Positions 44,259 through 54,819 of a stretch of DNA of 64,000 nucleotides are shown piece by piece. The position numbers and the translations under genes were made by a program. Below the pieces are notes generated by a model, which saw only the letters and a list, made by a program, of their open reading frames with translations, was not told the DNA's origin and ran no database searches. Origin of the DNA: JBBQZO01 sp038207625 (GTDB lineage Bacteria; Pseudomonadota; Gammaproteobacteria; Burkholderiales; Burkholderiaceae_D). The stretch's first letter is position 1; every line of letters begins with the position of its first letter. Where the stretch lies: contig JBBQZO010000009.1 in the NCBI GenBank assembly GCA_038207625.1, positions 105,237 through 169,236 of the forward strand, in the 5' to 3' direction.

Positions 44259-45233
44259 CTATACGGGGAACAGCTCGGCGCGCGTGACGGTGGCCGTGCC
44301 CAGCTTGCCGACGACGATGCCGCCGGCCCGGTTGGCCGTCAGCACGGCGTCGCCGATCGACATGCCCGCTCCCAGCATCGCGGCCATGGTCGCGATCACG
44401 GTGTCGCCGGCGCCGGAGACGTCGAACACTTCGCGCGCGTCGGCGCTGGTGTGCAGCACGCCCTGCTCTGTGTACAAGCTCATGCCTTCTTCAGAGCGCG
44501 TCACCAGCAGCGCGTCCAGGCCCAGCTCGGCGCGCAGACCCTGCGCCTTGTTGGTCAACTGCTCCTCGCTGTTCCAGCTGCCAACGATGCGGCGCAGTTC
44601 GGACTTGTTCGGCGTGAGCACGGTCGCGCCCGCGTAGGGCGAAAAGTCTTCGCCTTTCGGGTCGACCATGACGATCTTGCCCGCGGCGCGCGCGGTCTTG
44701 ATCATTTCCGCCACATTGACCAGGCTGCCCTTGTTGTAGTCGGACAGGATGATCACGTCGTAGTCGGGCAGCAGCGCGTTGAACTGGGTCAGCTTGTCGC
44801 GCAACACGATGTCGCTGGGCGCGTCTTCGAAGTCGATGCGCAGCAGCTGCTGCTGGCGCCCGATCACGCGCAGCTTGATGATGGTCGAAATCGCGTTGTC
44901 GCGTTTCAGATAGCTGTGGATGGCGCAGTCGTGCAGCAATTGCTCGACCTGTGCGCCCGCCTCGTCGGCGCCGACCACGCCCAGCAGACCGCAGTGGGCA
45001 CCCAGCGCAGCGGCGTTGCGCGCCACGTTGGCCGCGCCGCCCAGGCGCTCCTCGCGCCGTTCGATGCGCACCACCGGCACCGGTGCTTCCGGCGAAATGC
45101 GGCTCACGTCGCCGAACCAGTAACGGTCCAGCATCACGTCGCCCACCACCAGGATGCGCACACTATCGAGTGCCGGCGCCACGCGGGGCGCGGCGCTGGC
45201 CGGCGTGATCAGGCGTTCAGTCACGGCGCTCAT
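44259..45233 (-). CDS. hldA: D-glycero-beta-D-manno-heptose-7-phosphate kinase
   Basis: A 324-residue PfkB-family kinase (RfaE domain 1) that phosphorylates heptose 7-phosphate for LPS core synthesis. Motifs: VVGDVMLDRYWFGDVSRISP near the N terminus, LGGAANVARNAAALG and the catalytic DVSGAGDTVIATMA near the C terminus. No nucleotidyltransferase domain is fused, as is usual in betaproteobacteria where HldC is separate. Its start overlaps the ugd stop by 4 bp. Confidence 0.93.
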   Translation of the reverse strand: MSAVTERLITPASAAPRVAPALDSVRILVVGDVMLDRYWFGDVSRISPEAPVPVVRIERREERLGGAANVARNAAALGAHCGLLGVVGADEAGAQVEQLLHDCAIHSYLKRDNAISTIIKLRVIGRQQQLLRIDFEDAPSDIVLRDKLTQFNALLPDYDVIILSDYNKGSLVNVAEMIKTARAAGKIVMVDPKGEDFSPYAGATVLTPNKSELRRIVGSWNSEEQLTNKAQGLRAELGLDALLVTRSEEGMSLYTEQGVLHTSADAREVFDVSGAGDTVIATMAAMLGAGMSIGDAVLTANRAGGIVVGKLGTATVTRAELFPV

Positions 45234-46597
45234 GTGCGGGTCAGGACCGAGCGACCGATCCCGTGGTATTCAAAACCGTTCTCGGCCAGCAGCGCCGGCT
45301 CGAACAGATTGCGTCCGTCGAAGATGACGGGCTGTTTCAGGCACGCCTTGATCTGGTCGAAATTGGGGCTGCGGAAGGCCTTCCATTCGGTCACGATGAT
45401 CAACGCGTCCGCGTCCGTCAACGCGTCCATCGGAGCGCTGGCAAAGCGAATGCGTGCCAGCGCCGCGGCATCAAAATCAAGCGCCAGCACCCGCTTCGCT
45501 TCGGCCATCGCAACCGGATCGTAGACGGCCACGGTGGCGCCGCGCGCGATCAGTTCGGCCAGCAGCACACGCGCCGGCGCTTCGCGCATGTCGTCGGTAT
45601 TGGGCTTGAAGGCCAGGCCCCAGATCGCGAAATGGCGACCGGACAGGTCCATGCCGAAACGGCTCGTCACCTTCTGACCGAGCACCAGCTTCTGCTTGTC
45701 GTTGACCGCTTCGACGGCGCGCAGGATCAGCAGGTCCTGGTCGTATTGGCGCGCCGTGCGCTCGAGCGCCTGCACGTCTTTTGGAAAGCATGAACCGCCA
45801 TAGCCGCAACCAGCGTACAGGAAGCTGTGGCCAATGCGCGGATCGGAACCGATACCGTGGCGCACCGCCTCGATGTCGGCGCCGACCTTGTCGGCCAGGT
45901 TGGCCAGTTCGTTCATGAACGAAATGCGGGTGGCCAGCATCGCGTTGGCGGCGTACTTGGTAAATTCGGCCGAGCGCACGTCCATCCAGTGGGTGCGTTC
46001 ATGATTGCGGTTGAACGGCGTGTACAGCTTCTTGACTAGGTCGCGCGCGCGCTCGCCATTGGGCGTGCTGTCGTGACCGACGACGATGCGATCGGGGCGC
46101 ATGAAGTCTTCCACCGCCGCGCCCTCCTTGAGAAACTCGGGGTTGGAGACGACCGAAAACTGGGCCGCCACCGCGCGCGCGTCCAGTTCGGCCTGCACCG
46201 CTTTGGCGACCCGGTCGGCGGTGCCAACGGGCACCGTTGACTTGTCGATGATGACCTTGAAGTCCGTCATGTGCTGCCCGATCGCGCGCGCGGCGGCCAG
46301 CACGTATTGCAGGTCGGCCGAGCCGTCTTCGTCGGGCGGGGTGCCCACGGCGATGAACTGGATCGCACCGTGCGCGACGCTGGCGGCGACGTCGGTGGAG
46401 AACTGCAAACGGCCGGCCGCGCGGTTGCGCGCGACGACTTCTTCCAGGCCCGGCTCGTGGATCGGAATGCCGCCGCTGTTGAGCATGGCAATCTTCTTCG
46501 CGTCGAGGTCCAGGCAGAACACATCGTTGCCCATTTCGGCGAGGCAGGCGCCGGTGACGAGGCCGACATAGCCTGTGCCAATAATTGTTATCTTCAT
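45230..46597 (-). CDS. ugd: UDP-glucose 6-dehydrogenase
   Basis: A 455-residue cytosolic enzyme that oxidises UDP-glucose to UDP-glucuronate, a precursor for exopolysaccharide and lipid A modification. NAD-binding motif ITIIGTGYVGLVTGACLAEM at the N terminus; catalytic cysteine in GYGGSCFPKDVQAL; C-terminal domain with IWGLAFKPNTDDMREAPA. It overlaps hldA and lies 45 bp after lapB. Confidence 0.95.
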   Translation of the reverse strand: MKITIIGTGYVGLVTGACLAEMGNDVFCLDLDAKKIAMLNSGGIPIHEPGLEEVVARNRAAGRLQFSTDVAASVAHGAIQFIAVGTPPDEDGSADLQYVLAAARAIGQHMTDFKVIIDKSTVPVGTADRVAKAVQAELDARAVAAQFSVVSNPEFLKEGAAVEDFMRPDRIVVGHDSTPNGERARDLVKKLYTPFNRNHERTHWMDVRSAEFTKYAANAMLATRISFMNELANLADKVGADIEAVRHGIGSDPRIGHSFLYAGCGYGGSCFPKDVQALERTARQYDQDLLILRAVEAVNDKQKLVLGQKVTSRFGMDLSGRHFAIWGLAFKPNTDDMREAPARVLLAELIARGATVAVYDPVAMAEAKRVLALDFDAAALARIRFASAPMDALTDADALIIVTEWKAFRSPNFDQIKACLKQPVIFDGRNLFEPALLAENGFEYHGIGRSVLTRT

Positions 46598-46642
46598 GCT
46601 GTTCTCGTGTGCGGGGCGGGCGGCGCGCGGCCACCCGGCCCC

Positions 46643-47818
46643 TTAGTTCATGACGTTGAGTTCTTCGGTGCGGCGCGGCGGGTAGGTTTCCCAACGGCTG
46701 CAGCCGGGGCACTGCCAGTAGAACTGGCGCGCCTTGAAGCCGCAATGGCTGCATTGGTAGCGCGCCAGCTTCTGGGTGTAACCGTGCACCAGGTTCTTGA
46801 CCATCGACAGCTCGGGCCAGATGGCCGGCGGCGCATCCATCAGGCGCGCTTCCAGCAATTTATCCAGCCCCAGCAGGGTTGGCGTGCGGCGCAGTTCGGC
46901 GCTGACCAGCTGCTTGGCCGCATCCACGCCATCGAGTTCGATGACGGCCTTGAACACGACTTCGATCAGGTCAATCGAGGACGCCTCGGCCAGATAGGAC
47001 TTGAGCAGGTTGACGCCTTCCTGCGGGCGCCCGACCTTGCGGTAGCCGTCCATCAGGCGCTGCGCCACCAGCGCCACGTGCGGCACACTTTGCTGCTCGA
47101 CCCGCCGCCATGTCAGCAGCGCGCCTTCGACGTCGCCCTTGACCAGTTGCGCGTCGCCCGTCAGCAGCGTGGCGCGCACGTTCTTGCGGTCGGCCAGCAG
47201 CGCCTTCTCGAGCAGCGGCAGCGCGTCGTCCGGGTGCAGATGCACCAGCGCGTCCTGCGCCAGTTCGCAATAGAACTGGGCGATTTCCTTCTGGCGCGCG
47301 CCGGCGCCGGACTCCTGCAAGCCGATGGCCGCCTCGATGGCGCGCGGCCATTCCTTCTCGCGCTGAAAAATCTCCAGCAGCGAGCGGCGCGCCTGCACCG
47401 CGTACTGGGTCTCCAGCAACAGGTTGAAGGTTTCCTCGGCGCGGTCCAACAGGCCCGCTTTCAGGTAATCCTGGCCCAGTTCGTACTGCGCGTGTTGCTG
47501 CTGTTCCTGCGGCAGATCGGGCCGCGCCAGCAGGTTTTGATGGACGCGAATGGCGCGCTCGGTCTCGCCGCGCCGGCGAAACAGATTACCGAGCGCGAAG
47601 TGCAGATCGGCCGTTTCGGGATCGAGCTTGACGATTTCGATGAAGGCGTCGATCGCCTTGTCGGGCTGATCGTTGAGCAGAAAATTGAGGCCCTTGAAGT
47701 AGCCGCGCGGCAGGCTGCGCGACTCGGACACCAGTTGCCGGATATCGACCCGCGCGGCGATCCAACCGAGGCCGAAAAAGACGGGGATGCCCAGCAACCA
47801 CCAGAGTTCATATTCCAT
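46643..47818 (-). CDS. lapB: Lipopolysaccharide assembly protein B
   Basis: A 391-residue inner-membrane-anchored protein. The N-terminal helix (YELWWLLGIPVFFGLGWIAA) precedes a long run of tetratricopeptide repeats (ADLHFALGNLFRRRGETERA, LPLLEKALLADRKN) and a C-terminal rubredoxin-like zinc site (CSHCGFKARQFYWQCPGCSR). In E. coli LapB controls LpxC turnover and LPS assembly. It follows lapA by 32 bp. Confidence 0.95.
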   Translation of the reverse strand: MEYELWWLLGIPVFFGLGWIAARVDIRQLVSESRSLPRGYFKGLNFLLNDQPDKAIDAFIEIVKLDPETADLHFALGNLFRRRGETERAIRVHQNLLARPDLPQEQQQHAQYELGQDYLKAGLLDRAEETFNLLLETQYAVQARRSLLEIFQREKEWPRAIEAAIGLQESGAGARQKEIAQFYCELAQDALVHLHPDDALPLLEKALLADRKNVRATLLTGDAQLVKGDVEGALLTWRRVEQQSVPHVALVAQRLMDGYRKVGRPQEGVNLLKSYLAEASSIDLIEVVFKAVIELDGVDAAKQLVSAELRRTPTLLGLDKLLEARLMDAPPAIWPELSMVKNLVHGYTQKLARYQCSHCGFKARQFYWQCPGCSRWETYPPRRTEELNVMN

Positions 47819-47850
47819 GCGATTTTTTTATTGTGTGGGTGGGGACGCGA

Positions 47851-48156
47851 CTACTGCTGCGTGTTGACGCTGTCGGGCTGCGGCTGGCCCTTGGGTTTGC
47901 GCGCGGCGTTGTGCAGCGCCTCGATGGTGCTCTTGGCCTTGGCCATTTCGCGCCGGTGGCGGAACATGGCCGGCGACATGGCCAGCACGCCCAGCGCGGC
48001 GCCGGCGATGAAGAACGCCAGCAGCATCAGCACCAGGGGACCGCGTAATTCGTAATTGAGGAAAAAGTGCAGATCGACGGTCTGGGTATTTTTCAGGGCG
48101 AAGCCAAAGAACAGCACAAACAGAACAAATCCAACGATGGTGGAGATAAATTTCAT
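47851..48156 (-). CDS. lapA: Lipopolysaccharide assembly protein A (DUF1049)
   Basis: A 101-residue inner-membrane protein with two hydrophobic helices (FISTIVGFVLFVLFFGFALK and GPLVLMLLAFFIAGAALGVL) and a basic cytoplasmic tail (FRHRREMAKAKSTIEAL). The ATG at 48156 is the family start; upstream in-frame residues show no similarity. The lapA-lapB pair is conserved across gammaproteobacteria and betaproteobacteria. Confidence 0.9.
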   Translation of the reverse strand: MKFISTIVGFVLFVLFFGFALKNTQTVDLHFFLNYELRGPLVLMLLAFFIAGAALGVLAMSPAMFRHRREMAKAKSTIEALHNAARKPKGQPQPDSVNTQQ

Positions 48157-48218
48157 CAGCTCGGTCCAGTGTGTAATTGCGGAAAGCGCCAGTGTGGCAC
48201 AAGAGAAGCTTTGCATCA

Positions 48219-48250
48219 AAAAAAAACGGCATCCAGGGACGCCGTTTTTT
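48219..48250. terminator. Terminator after rpsA-ihfB
   Basis: Stem AAAAAACGGC / GCCGTTTTTT with a 10-base loop, 46 bp past the ihfB stop. It separates the rpsA-ihfB unit from lapAB, although read-through is possible. Confidence 0.85.
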
Positions 48251-48296
48251 GTGATCGCCACACACCGCGGGCGGGCCCGTTGTGTGTGAGACGACG

Positions 48297-48602
48297 TCAG
48301 TCTTCGAGGATCGGTTGCCCGACCGTCGCATCGACGCGTTCGCGCAATTGCTTGCCCGGTTTGAAGTGCGGCACCCGTTTTTCTGGGACCATCACCTTGT
48401 CACCCGACTTCGGATTGCGCCCGATGCGCGGTGGCCGGCTGTTCAGGGAAAAGCTGCCAAAACCACGGATCTCGATGCGCTGACCGGTCGATAGTGCACC
48501 GGTCATTGCGTCGAGGATGGTCTTGACCGCATATTCCGCGTCCTTGGCCACCAGCTGAGAATAACGCTCAGCGAGGCGGTTGATCAACTCGGACTTGGTC
48601 AT
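48297..48602 (-). CDS. ihfB: Integration host factor subunit beta
   Basis: A 101-residue HU/IHF-family DNA-bending protein. The beta-arm region with IEIRGFGSFSLNSRPPRIGR and NPKSGDKVMVPEKRVPHFKP is typical of IHF-beta. It pairs with IhfA and binds WATCAANNNNTTR sites, of which the repeat array at 8.1-9.3 kb carries candidates. It lies 17 bp after rpsA, the usual arrangement. Confidence 0.96.
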   Translation of the reverse strand: MTKSELINRLAERYSQLVAKDAEYAVKTILDAMTGALSTGQRIEIRGFGSFSLNSRPPRIGRNPKSGDKVMVPEKRVPHFKPGKQLRERVDATVGQPILED

Positions 48603-48619
48603 CGATCGATTCCGACGAC

Positions 48620-50332
<1,713 letters not shown>

Positions 50333-50456
50333 AGTTTGTACACAATGTTATCCAGCAGAGATCGCACAATGCGACTTAAACTGGGTTAGGTTTTTCACAC
50401 ACTTGCGCCGGCACCAACCGGCACAAGCACCACTTCAAACGGCCAACAGCGCCGCC

Positions 50457-51140
50457 TTAGTTCTTCATCTGCGCATACCATTTCAACACTTCGTCGACGG
50501 CCTGATCGGCTGTCATCGGCGAGGTATCGAGGATATGCGCCCCTTCTGCCGCAACCAGCGGGGCGATCGCGCGGTGAGTATCGCGGTCGTCGCGCGCCTG
50601 CAAATCGGACAGGAGGTCTTCCATATTAGCAGAAATCCCCTTCTCTATCAATTGCTTATATCGGCGTTGCGCGCGCGCCTCAACGCTGGCGGTCATGAAC
50701 ACCTTGAGCTGGGCATGGGGAAAAATCACCGAGCCCATGTCGCGCCCGTCGGCCACCAGGCCGGGCGCCTTGCTAAAACGCAGCTGCAGGCCGAACAGCG
50801 CCTGGCGCACGGCGGGCAAGGCGGCGATCTTTGATGCCATGTTGCCAACGGCCTCGGCGCGGATCGCCTGGGTGACGTTCTCGTTGGCCAGCAGGATCTC
50901 GCCGCCCACGAAACTGCACGGCAGGTGCTCGGCCAGTTTGGCTAAGGCGTGCTCGTCGTGCAGGTCGGTGTCGCGCCGGATCGCCATCAGCGCCGTCAGG
51001 CGGTACAGCGCGCCCGAATCGAGGTAGTGAAAGCCGAGTTTGTCGGCGACCTTGTGGGCCACCGTGCCCTTGCCGGACGCGGTCGGGCCGTCAATGGTGA
51101 TGACTGGGGGATGGGATGCGTGCATTGGGTGACTTGTCAT
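50457..51140 (-). CDS. cmk: Cytidylate kinase
   Basis: A 227-residue enzyme that phosphorylates CMP and dCMP. P-loop ITIDGPTASGKGTVAHKVAD; FHYLDSGALYRLTALMAIRR; LVADGRDMGSVIFPHAQLKV. The start may be 51140 or the ATG five codons later (51125); neither has a strong ribosome site. It lies between the HhH gene and rpsA, the usual cmk-rpsA order. Confidence 0.94.
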   Translation of the reverse strand: MTSHPMHASHPPVITIDGPTASGKGTVAHKVADKLGFHYLDSGALYRLTALMAIRRDTDLHDEHALAKLAEHLPCSFVGGEILLANENVTQAIRAEAVGNMASKIAALPAVRQALFGLQLRFSKAPGLVADGRDMGSVIFPHAQLKVFMTASVEARAQRRYKQLIEKGISANMEDLLSDLQARDDRDTHRAIAPLVAAEGAHILDTSPMTADQAVDEVLKWYAQMKN

Positions 51141-51167
51141 TGTGTGTAATCGCTCGTGTAAGGGGAA

Positions 51168-51443
51168 CTAGTCTTTCCAGTTCCACCACTTTAACTTCTC
51201 GGGCTCCGGGTTGGGCGTTTGCGCGAAGTAGACCGCTTCGCGCGCCACGTACAGCCAGCAGCGGTCGACGTGGCAGCCCTGCAGCGCGCACTGGCGCTGA
51301 TACATCGCTTGCGGGTCGCAGCCTTTCAGCTGCTCGACCCGGGTAAAGCCCTGCGCGAACAGATCTTGTGCGATGCTGGGACCGACGCCAGGGATACGGC
51401 GCAGGTCTTTGATGGCGGCGTCGCGCTCAGAATAGCTCTTCAT
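51168..51443 (-). CDS. Helix-hairpin-helix protein, Cdd1-like (pathogenicity locus family)
   Basis: A 91-residue protein with a helix-hairpin-helix (LRRIPGVGPSIAQDLFAQGF) and the Cdd1-like half (VEQLKGCDPQAMYQRQCALQ, then CHVDRCWLYVAREAVYFA) with four cysteines. Members are small proteins of unknown function. The start overlaps the aroA 3' end by 17 bp, and the gene ends 27 bp before cmk, so it is probably co-transcribed. Confidence 0.8.
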   Translation of the reverse strand: MKSYSERDAAIKDLRRIPGVGPSIAQDLFAQGFTRVEQLKGCDPQAMYQRQCALQGCHVDRCWLYVAREAVYFAQTPNPEPEKLKWWNWKD

Positions 51444-52758
51444 GCGCGATGCTGGCGAACGCAGTGAAGTACTCGGGGAAGGTCTTGGCGACGCACTTCG
51501 GGTCGTTGATGCGCATCGCGTTGCCGCGCCGCGCCGCGCCGTCCAGCGTGGCCAGCGAAAAGCACATCGCCATGCGGTGGTCGTCGTAGGTGTCGATGGT
51601 GGCCGCCTGGACCACCGCCGGCGGGGTGACGCGAATATAATCCGCGCCCTCCTCCACAATGGCGCCCAGCTTGCGCAACTCGGTTGCCATCGCGCTGATG
51701 CGGTCGGTTTCCTTGACGCGCCAGCTGGCGATATTGCGCAGCGTGCTGGTGCCGTCGGCGTACAGCGCGGCAATCGCGATCGTCATCGCCGCGTCGGGAA
51801 TGTGGTTAAAATCCGCATCGATGGCCTTCAGCACGCCGTTCGACTTGGCCTCGATCCAGTTCTCGCCGTAGGTGATGGTGGCGCCCATCTGTTCGAGCGA
51901 AGCGGCGAAGCGCACGTCGCCCTGGATGCTGTTGCGCCCCACGCCGACCACGCGCACCGGCCCGCCGGAAATCGCGCCGGCCGCCAAAAAATAGGACGCC
52001 GACGAGGCGTCACCTTCGACGTGGATGCTGCCCGGGCTGATGTAGTGCTGACCCGGCTCGATGGTAAACGACTGCCAGCCATCCTGCACGACAGTGACGC
52101 CGAAGCGGCGCATCAGGTTCAGCGTGATTTCAATGTACGGTTTCGAGATTAGCTCGCCGACGACGTCGATGGTGACGGCGTGCTCGCGCGCCATCAGCGG
52201 CGCCGCCATCAGGATCGCGGTCAAGAATTGCGACGACACGTTGCCGGCCACGCTCAGGCGCTGCGCGTGGATGTGGCCGCGGCGGATGCGCAGCGGCGGA
52301 AAACCCGGCTCGCCCGTGTATTCGATCTGCGTGCCGACAGCGTTGAGCGCGTCGACCAAATCGCCAATCGGGCGCTCGTGCATGCGCGAAACACCGTGCA
52401 GCGTGTAGTCGCCGCCAATCACGGCCAGTGCGGCCGTCAGCGGGCGAATCGCCGTACCCGCGTTACCCATGAACAGGTCGGCGGCGTGGTTCGGCAGCAC
52501 GCCGTCAACGCCATGCACCACATGGGTGTGCTCGTCGATCTGCTCCCACTTCACGCCCAGAGAATGCAAGGCGCCCAGCATGACGAAGGTGTCGTCGGAC
52601 GCCAGCAAGTCGATGATGGTGGTGGTGCCCTTGCACAGCGCGGCGAGCAACAGCGTACGATTGGAAATGCTTTTCGAGCCAGGCAGTTTGACCGTGCCTT
52701 CAACATGCATGACCGGTTTGATGTCGAGGTGATGCGGATAGTGTTTTTGCTGCGTCAT
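51427..52758 (-). CDS. aroA: 3-phosphoshikimate 1-carboxyvinyltransferase (EPSP synthase)
   Basis: A 443-residue shikimate-pathway enzyme joining shikimate 3-phosphate and PEP. Signatures: VKLPGSKSISNRTLLLAALC near the N terminus, LFMGNAGTAIRPLTAALAVI and YDDHRMAMCFSLATL near the C terminus. The NAGTAIRP motif places it in the glyphosate-sensitive class I. It lies 18 bp after tyrA in an aromatic amino acid cluster. Confidence 0.96.
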   Translation of the reverse strand: MTQQKHYPHHLDIKPVMHVEGTVKLPGSKSISNRTLLLAALCKGTTTIIDLLASDDTFVMLGALHSLGVKWEQIDEHTHVVHGVDGVLPNHAADLFMGNAGTAIRPLTAALAVIGGDYTLHGVSRMHERPIGDLVDALNAVGTQIEYTGEPGFPPLRIRRGHIHAQRLSVAGNVSSQFLTAILMAAPLMAREHAVTIDVVGELISKPYIEITLNLMRRFGVTVVQDGWQSFTIEPGQHYISPGSIHVEGDASSASYFLAAGAISGGPVRVVGVGRNSIQGDVRFAASLEQMGATITYGENWIEAKSNGVLKAIDADFNHIPDAAMTIAIAALYADGTSTLRNIASWRVKETDRISAMATELRKLGAIVEEGADYIRVTPPAVVQAATIDTYDDHRMAMCFSLATLDGAARRGNAMRINDPKCVAKTFPEYFTAFASIAHEELF

Positions 52759-52776
52759 GCGAATTCGTCCTGGTTA

Positions 52777-53682
52777 TTATTGCTCTGCGTTGTCGGTGCG
52801 CTGGGGCGCTTCGGCGGCCTCGATCGCCTCGATCCACTGCTGGCGCGCGTGCTGCGCATTGGCGTACACCGCCTCGATGGCGGCGCCGTCACCGGCGGCC
52901 AGCTTGGCGCGCAATCCGGTCAATTGTGCCAGATACGCGTCGAGCTCACCGAGCAGCGCCTCCTGATTGGCCAGGCTGATGTCGCGCCACATCTCGGGCG
53001 ACGAGCCGGCGATGCGCGTGAAATCGCGAAAACCGCTGGCCGCGTATTGAAATAGCTGGCTCGCGTGCGGCTTGTTGGCGATGTCGTCGACCAGCGCGTA
53101 GGCCAGCAAATGCGGCAAATGACTGACGGCGGCAAACACCTTGTCATGTTCTTGCGGCGTCAAACGATGGATCAACGCGCCGCACGCGCGCCAGGCATCG
53201 GCGACCCGCTCAACATCGGCCGGCGCGTTTTCCGGCAGCGGCGTGAGCACCGCCTTCTTGCCCACATACAGATCGACGATGGCCGCATCCGGTCCATTGG
53301 TTTCACGTCCGGCGATCGGGTGGCCTGGCACGAACTGATGGATCCGACTGCCCAGCGCGCGGCGCGCGGCGGCCACCACGTCGCCCTTGGTGCTGCCCGC
53401 GTCGGTGATGACGGTGTGCGCGCCAAGGTGCGGCAGCAGCGCCGCCAGAATCGCCTCGGTCTGCGCCACCGGCGTGGCCAGCAGCACCAGATCGGCGTCC
53501 TGCAGCGCGTCGGCCATCGAGCCGCCGATCGAGTCGATCAAGCCTAACGCCAAGGCGCGCGCCATTGGCGCTGGCGACCTGCCCATGCCCACCACGGTGC
53601 CGACCATGCCGGCGTGTTTCAGTCCAAGCGCGAACGAGCCTCCGATCAGGCCGACACCAAAAATGACGACTTTGTTGAGCAC
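52777..53682 (-). CDS. tyrA: Prephenate dehydrogenase
   Basis: A 301-residue enzyme of tyrosine synthesis that oxidises prephenate. Rossmann motif VVIFGVGLIGGSFALGLKHA; VITDAGSTKGDVVAAA; FVPGHPIAGRETNGPDAA (catalytic histidine region); SHLPHLLAYALVD. I chose the GTG at 53682 because it starts the family-like VLNKVVIFGVG 2 bp after the hisC stop; the ATG further upstream lies inside hisC. Confidence 0.92.
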   Translation of the reverse strand: MLNKVVIFGVGLIGGSFALGLKHAGMVGTVVGMGRSPAPMARALALGLIDSIGGSMADALQDADLVLLATPVAQTEAILAALLPHLGAHTVITDAGSTKGDVVAAARRALGSRIHQFVPGHPIAGRETNGPDAAIVDLYVGKKAVLTPLPENAPADVERVADAWRACGALIHRLTPQEHDKVFAAVSHLPHLLAYALVDDIANKPHASQLFQYAASGFRDFTRIAGSSPEMWRDISLANQEALLGELDAYLAQLTGLRAKLAAGDGAAIEAVYANAQHARQQWIEAIEAAEAPQRTDNAEQ

Positions 53683-53684
53683 GT

Positions 53685-54791
53685 TTATGCCAGCGCTTTC
53701 TTGAGTGCTGCGATGAAGATCGCGTTTTCCTGCGGCAGACCGATCGAGATGCGCAGCCATTGCGGCAGACCGTAGTTGCCGACCGGGCGCACAATCACAC
53801 CCTGCTTGAGAAGAGCCAGGTTCACGCGCGCGCCGGCGCCGTCGTCGCTGCCGACTTTGACGAGCACGAAGTTACCGAACGACGGTACATATTCCAGCCC
53901 CAGTTCGTCGAACGCTTCGACGAACTGCTGATAACCGGCCGCGTTGTTGGCCGCGCCCTTGGCCAGAAACTCGGCATCGTTCAAGGCCGCGATGGCCGCT
54001 GCCTGGGCCATCGAATTGACGTTGAACGGCTGACGCACGCGATTCATCAGGTCGGTCTGGGCCGGCTGCGCGATAGCGAAACCGACGCGCAGGCCGGCCA
54101 GGCCGTACGCCTTCGAGAAGGTGCGCGACACAACCAAATTGGGATACTGCTTGACCCACGCGGTCGACTCGTATTGCTGCTCGCTGGCGAGAAATTCGTT
54201 GTACGCCTCATCCAGCACAACGATGACGTTGGCCGGCACTTGCTTGAGGAAGGCCTCGATGTCGGCCGCAGGCACAAAGGTGCCGGTCGGGTTGTTCGGG
54301 TTGGCGATATACACCAGGCGCGTGTCGGCATCGATCGCGGCGGCCATGGCCGGCAGGTCGTGGCCGTAGTCCTTGGCGGGCACGACGATCGCGCGCGCGC
54401 CGACGCCTTGCGTGGCCAGCGCATACACGGCAAACGAGTACTGCGCGTACACCACCGACTGGCCGCTTTGCACGAACGCGTGCGCGGCGATTTCCAAAAT
54501 ATCGTTGCTGCCGTTGCCCAGCGTGATCCAGTCGGCCGGCACGTCGTACTTGGCCGAGATGGCGGCCTTCAGCTCGAAACCGTTCGCGTCCGGATAGCGT
54601 CCCAGATCGCTTGCTGCGGCCTGCATGGCCAACTTGGCCGACTCGGGAACGCCGAACGGGTTTTCGTTGGACGCGAGCTTGACGATGTTGGCCTCGTCGA
54701 GGCCGAATTCACGCGCCACTTCAGCGATGGGTTTGCCGGCTTGATAAGGGGCGATGGCGCGAATGTAATCTGGACCGAATTGCTTGGACAT
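53685..54791 (-). CDS. hisC: Histidinol-phosphate aminotransferase
   Basis: A 368-residue PLP enzyme. PLP-lysine motif SRTFSKAYGLAGLRVGFAIA; KLASNENPFGVPESAKLAMQ near the N terminus; YIANPNNPTGTFVPAADIEA. Located between pheA and tyrA, it may also transaminate aromatic keto acids, as some HisC proteins of this clade do (inference). The ATG at 54791 starts MSKQFGPDYIRAIAPYQ; the longer frame overlaps pheA. Confidence 0.93.
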   Translation of the reverse strand: MSKQFGPDYIRAIAPYQAGKPIAEVAREFGLDEANIVKLASNENPFGVPESAKLAMQAAASDLGRYPDANGFELKAAISAKYDVPADWITLGNGSNDILEIAAHAFVQSGQSVVYAQYSFAVYALATQGVGARAIVVPAKDYGHDLPAMAAAIDADTRLVYIANPNNPTGTFVPAADIEAFLKQVPANVIVVLDEAYNEFLASEQQYESTAWVKQYPNLVVSRTFSKAYGLAGLRVGFAIAQPAQTDLMNRVRQPFNVNSMAQAAAIAALNDAEFLAKGAANNAAGYQQFVEAFDELGLEYVPSFGNFVLVKVGSDDGAGARVNLALLKQGVIVRPVGNYGLPQWLRISIGLPQENAIFIAALKKALA

Positions 54792-54819
54792 GGAGATTTC
54801 CGAAAAAATGACAGAAGAT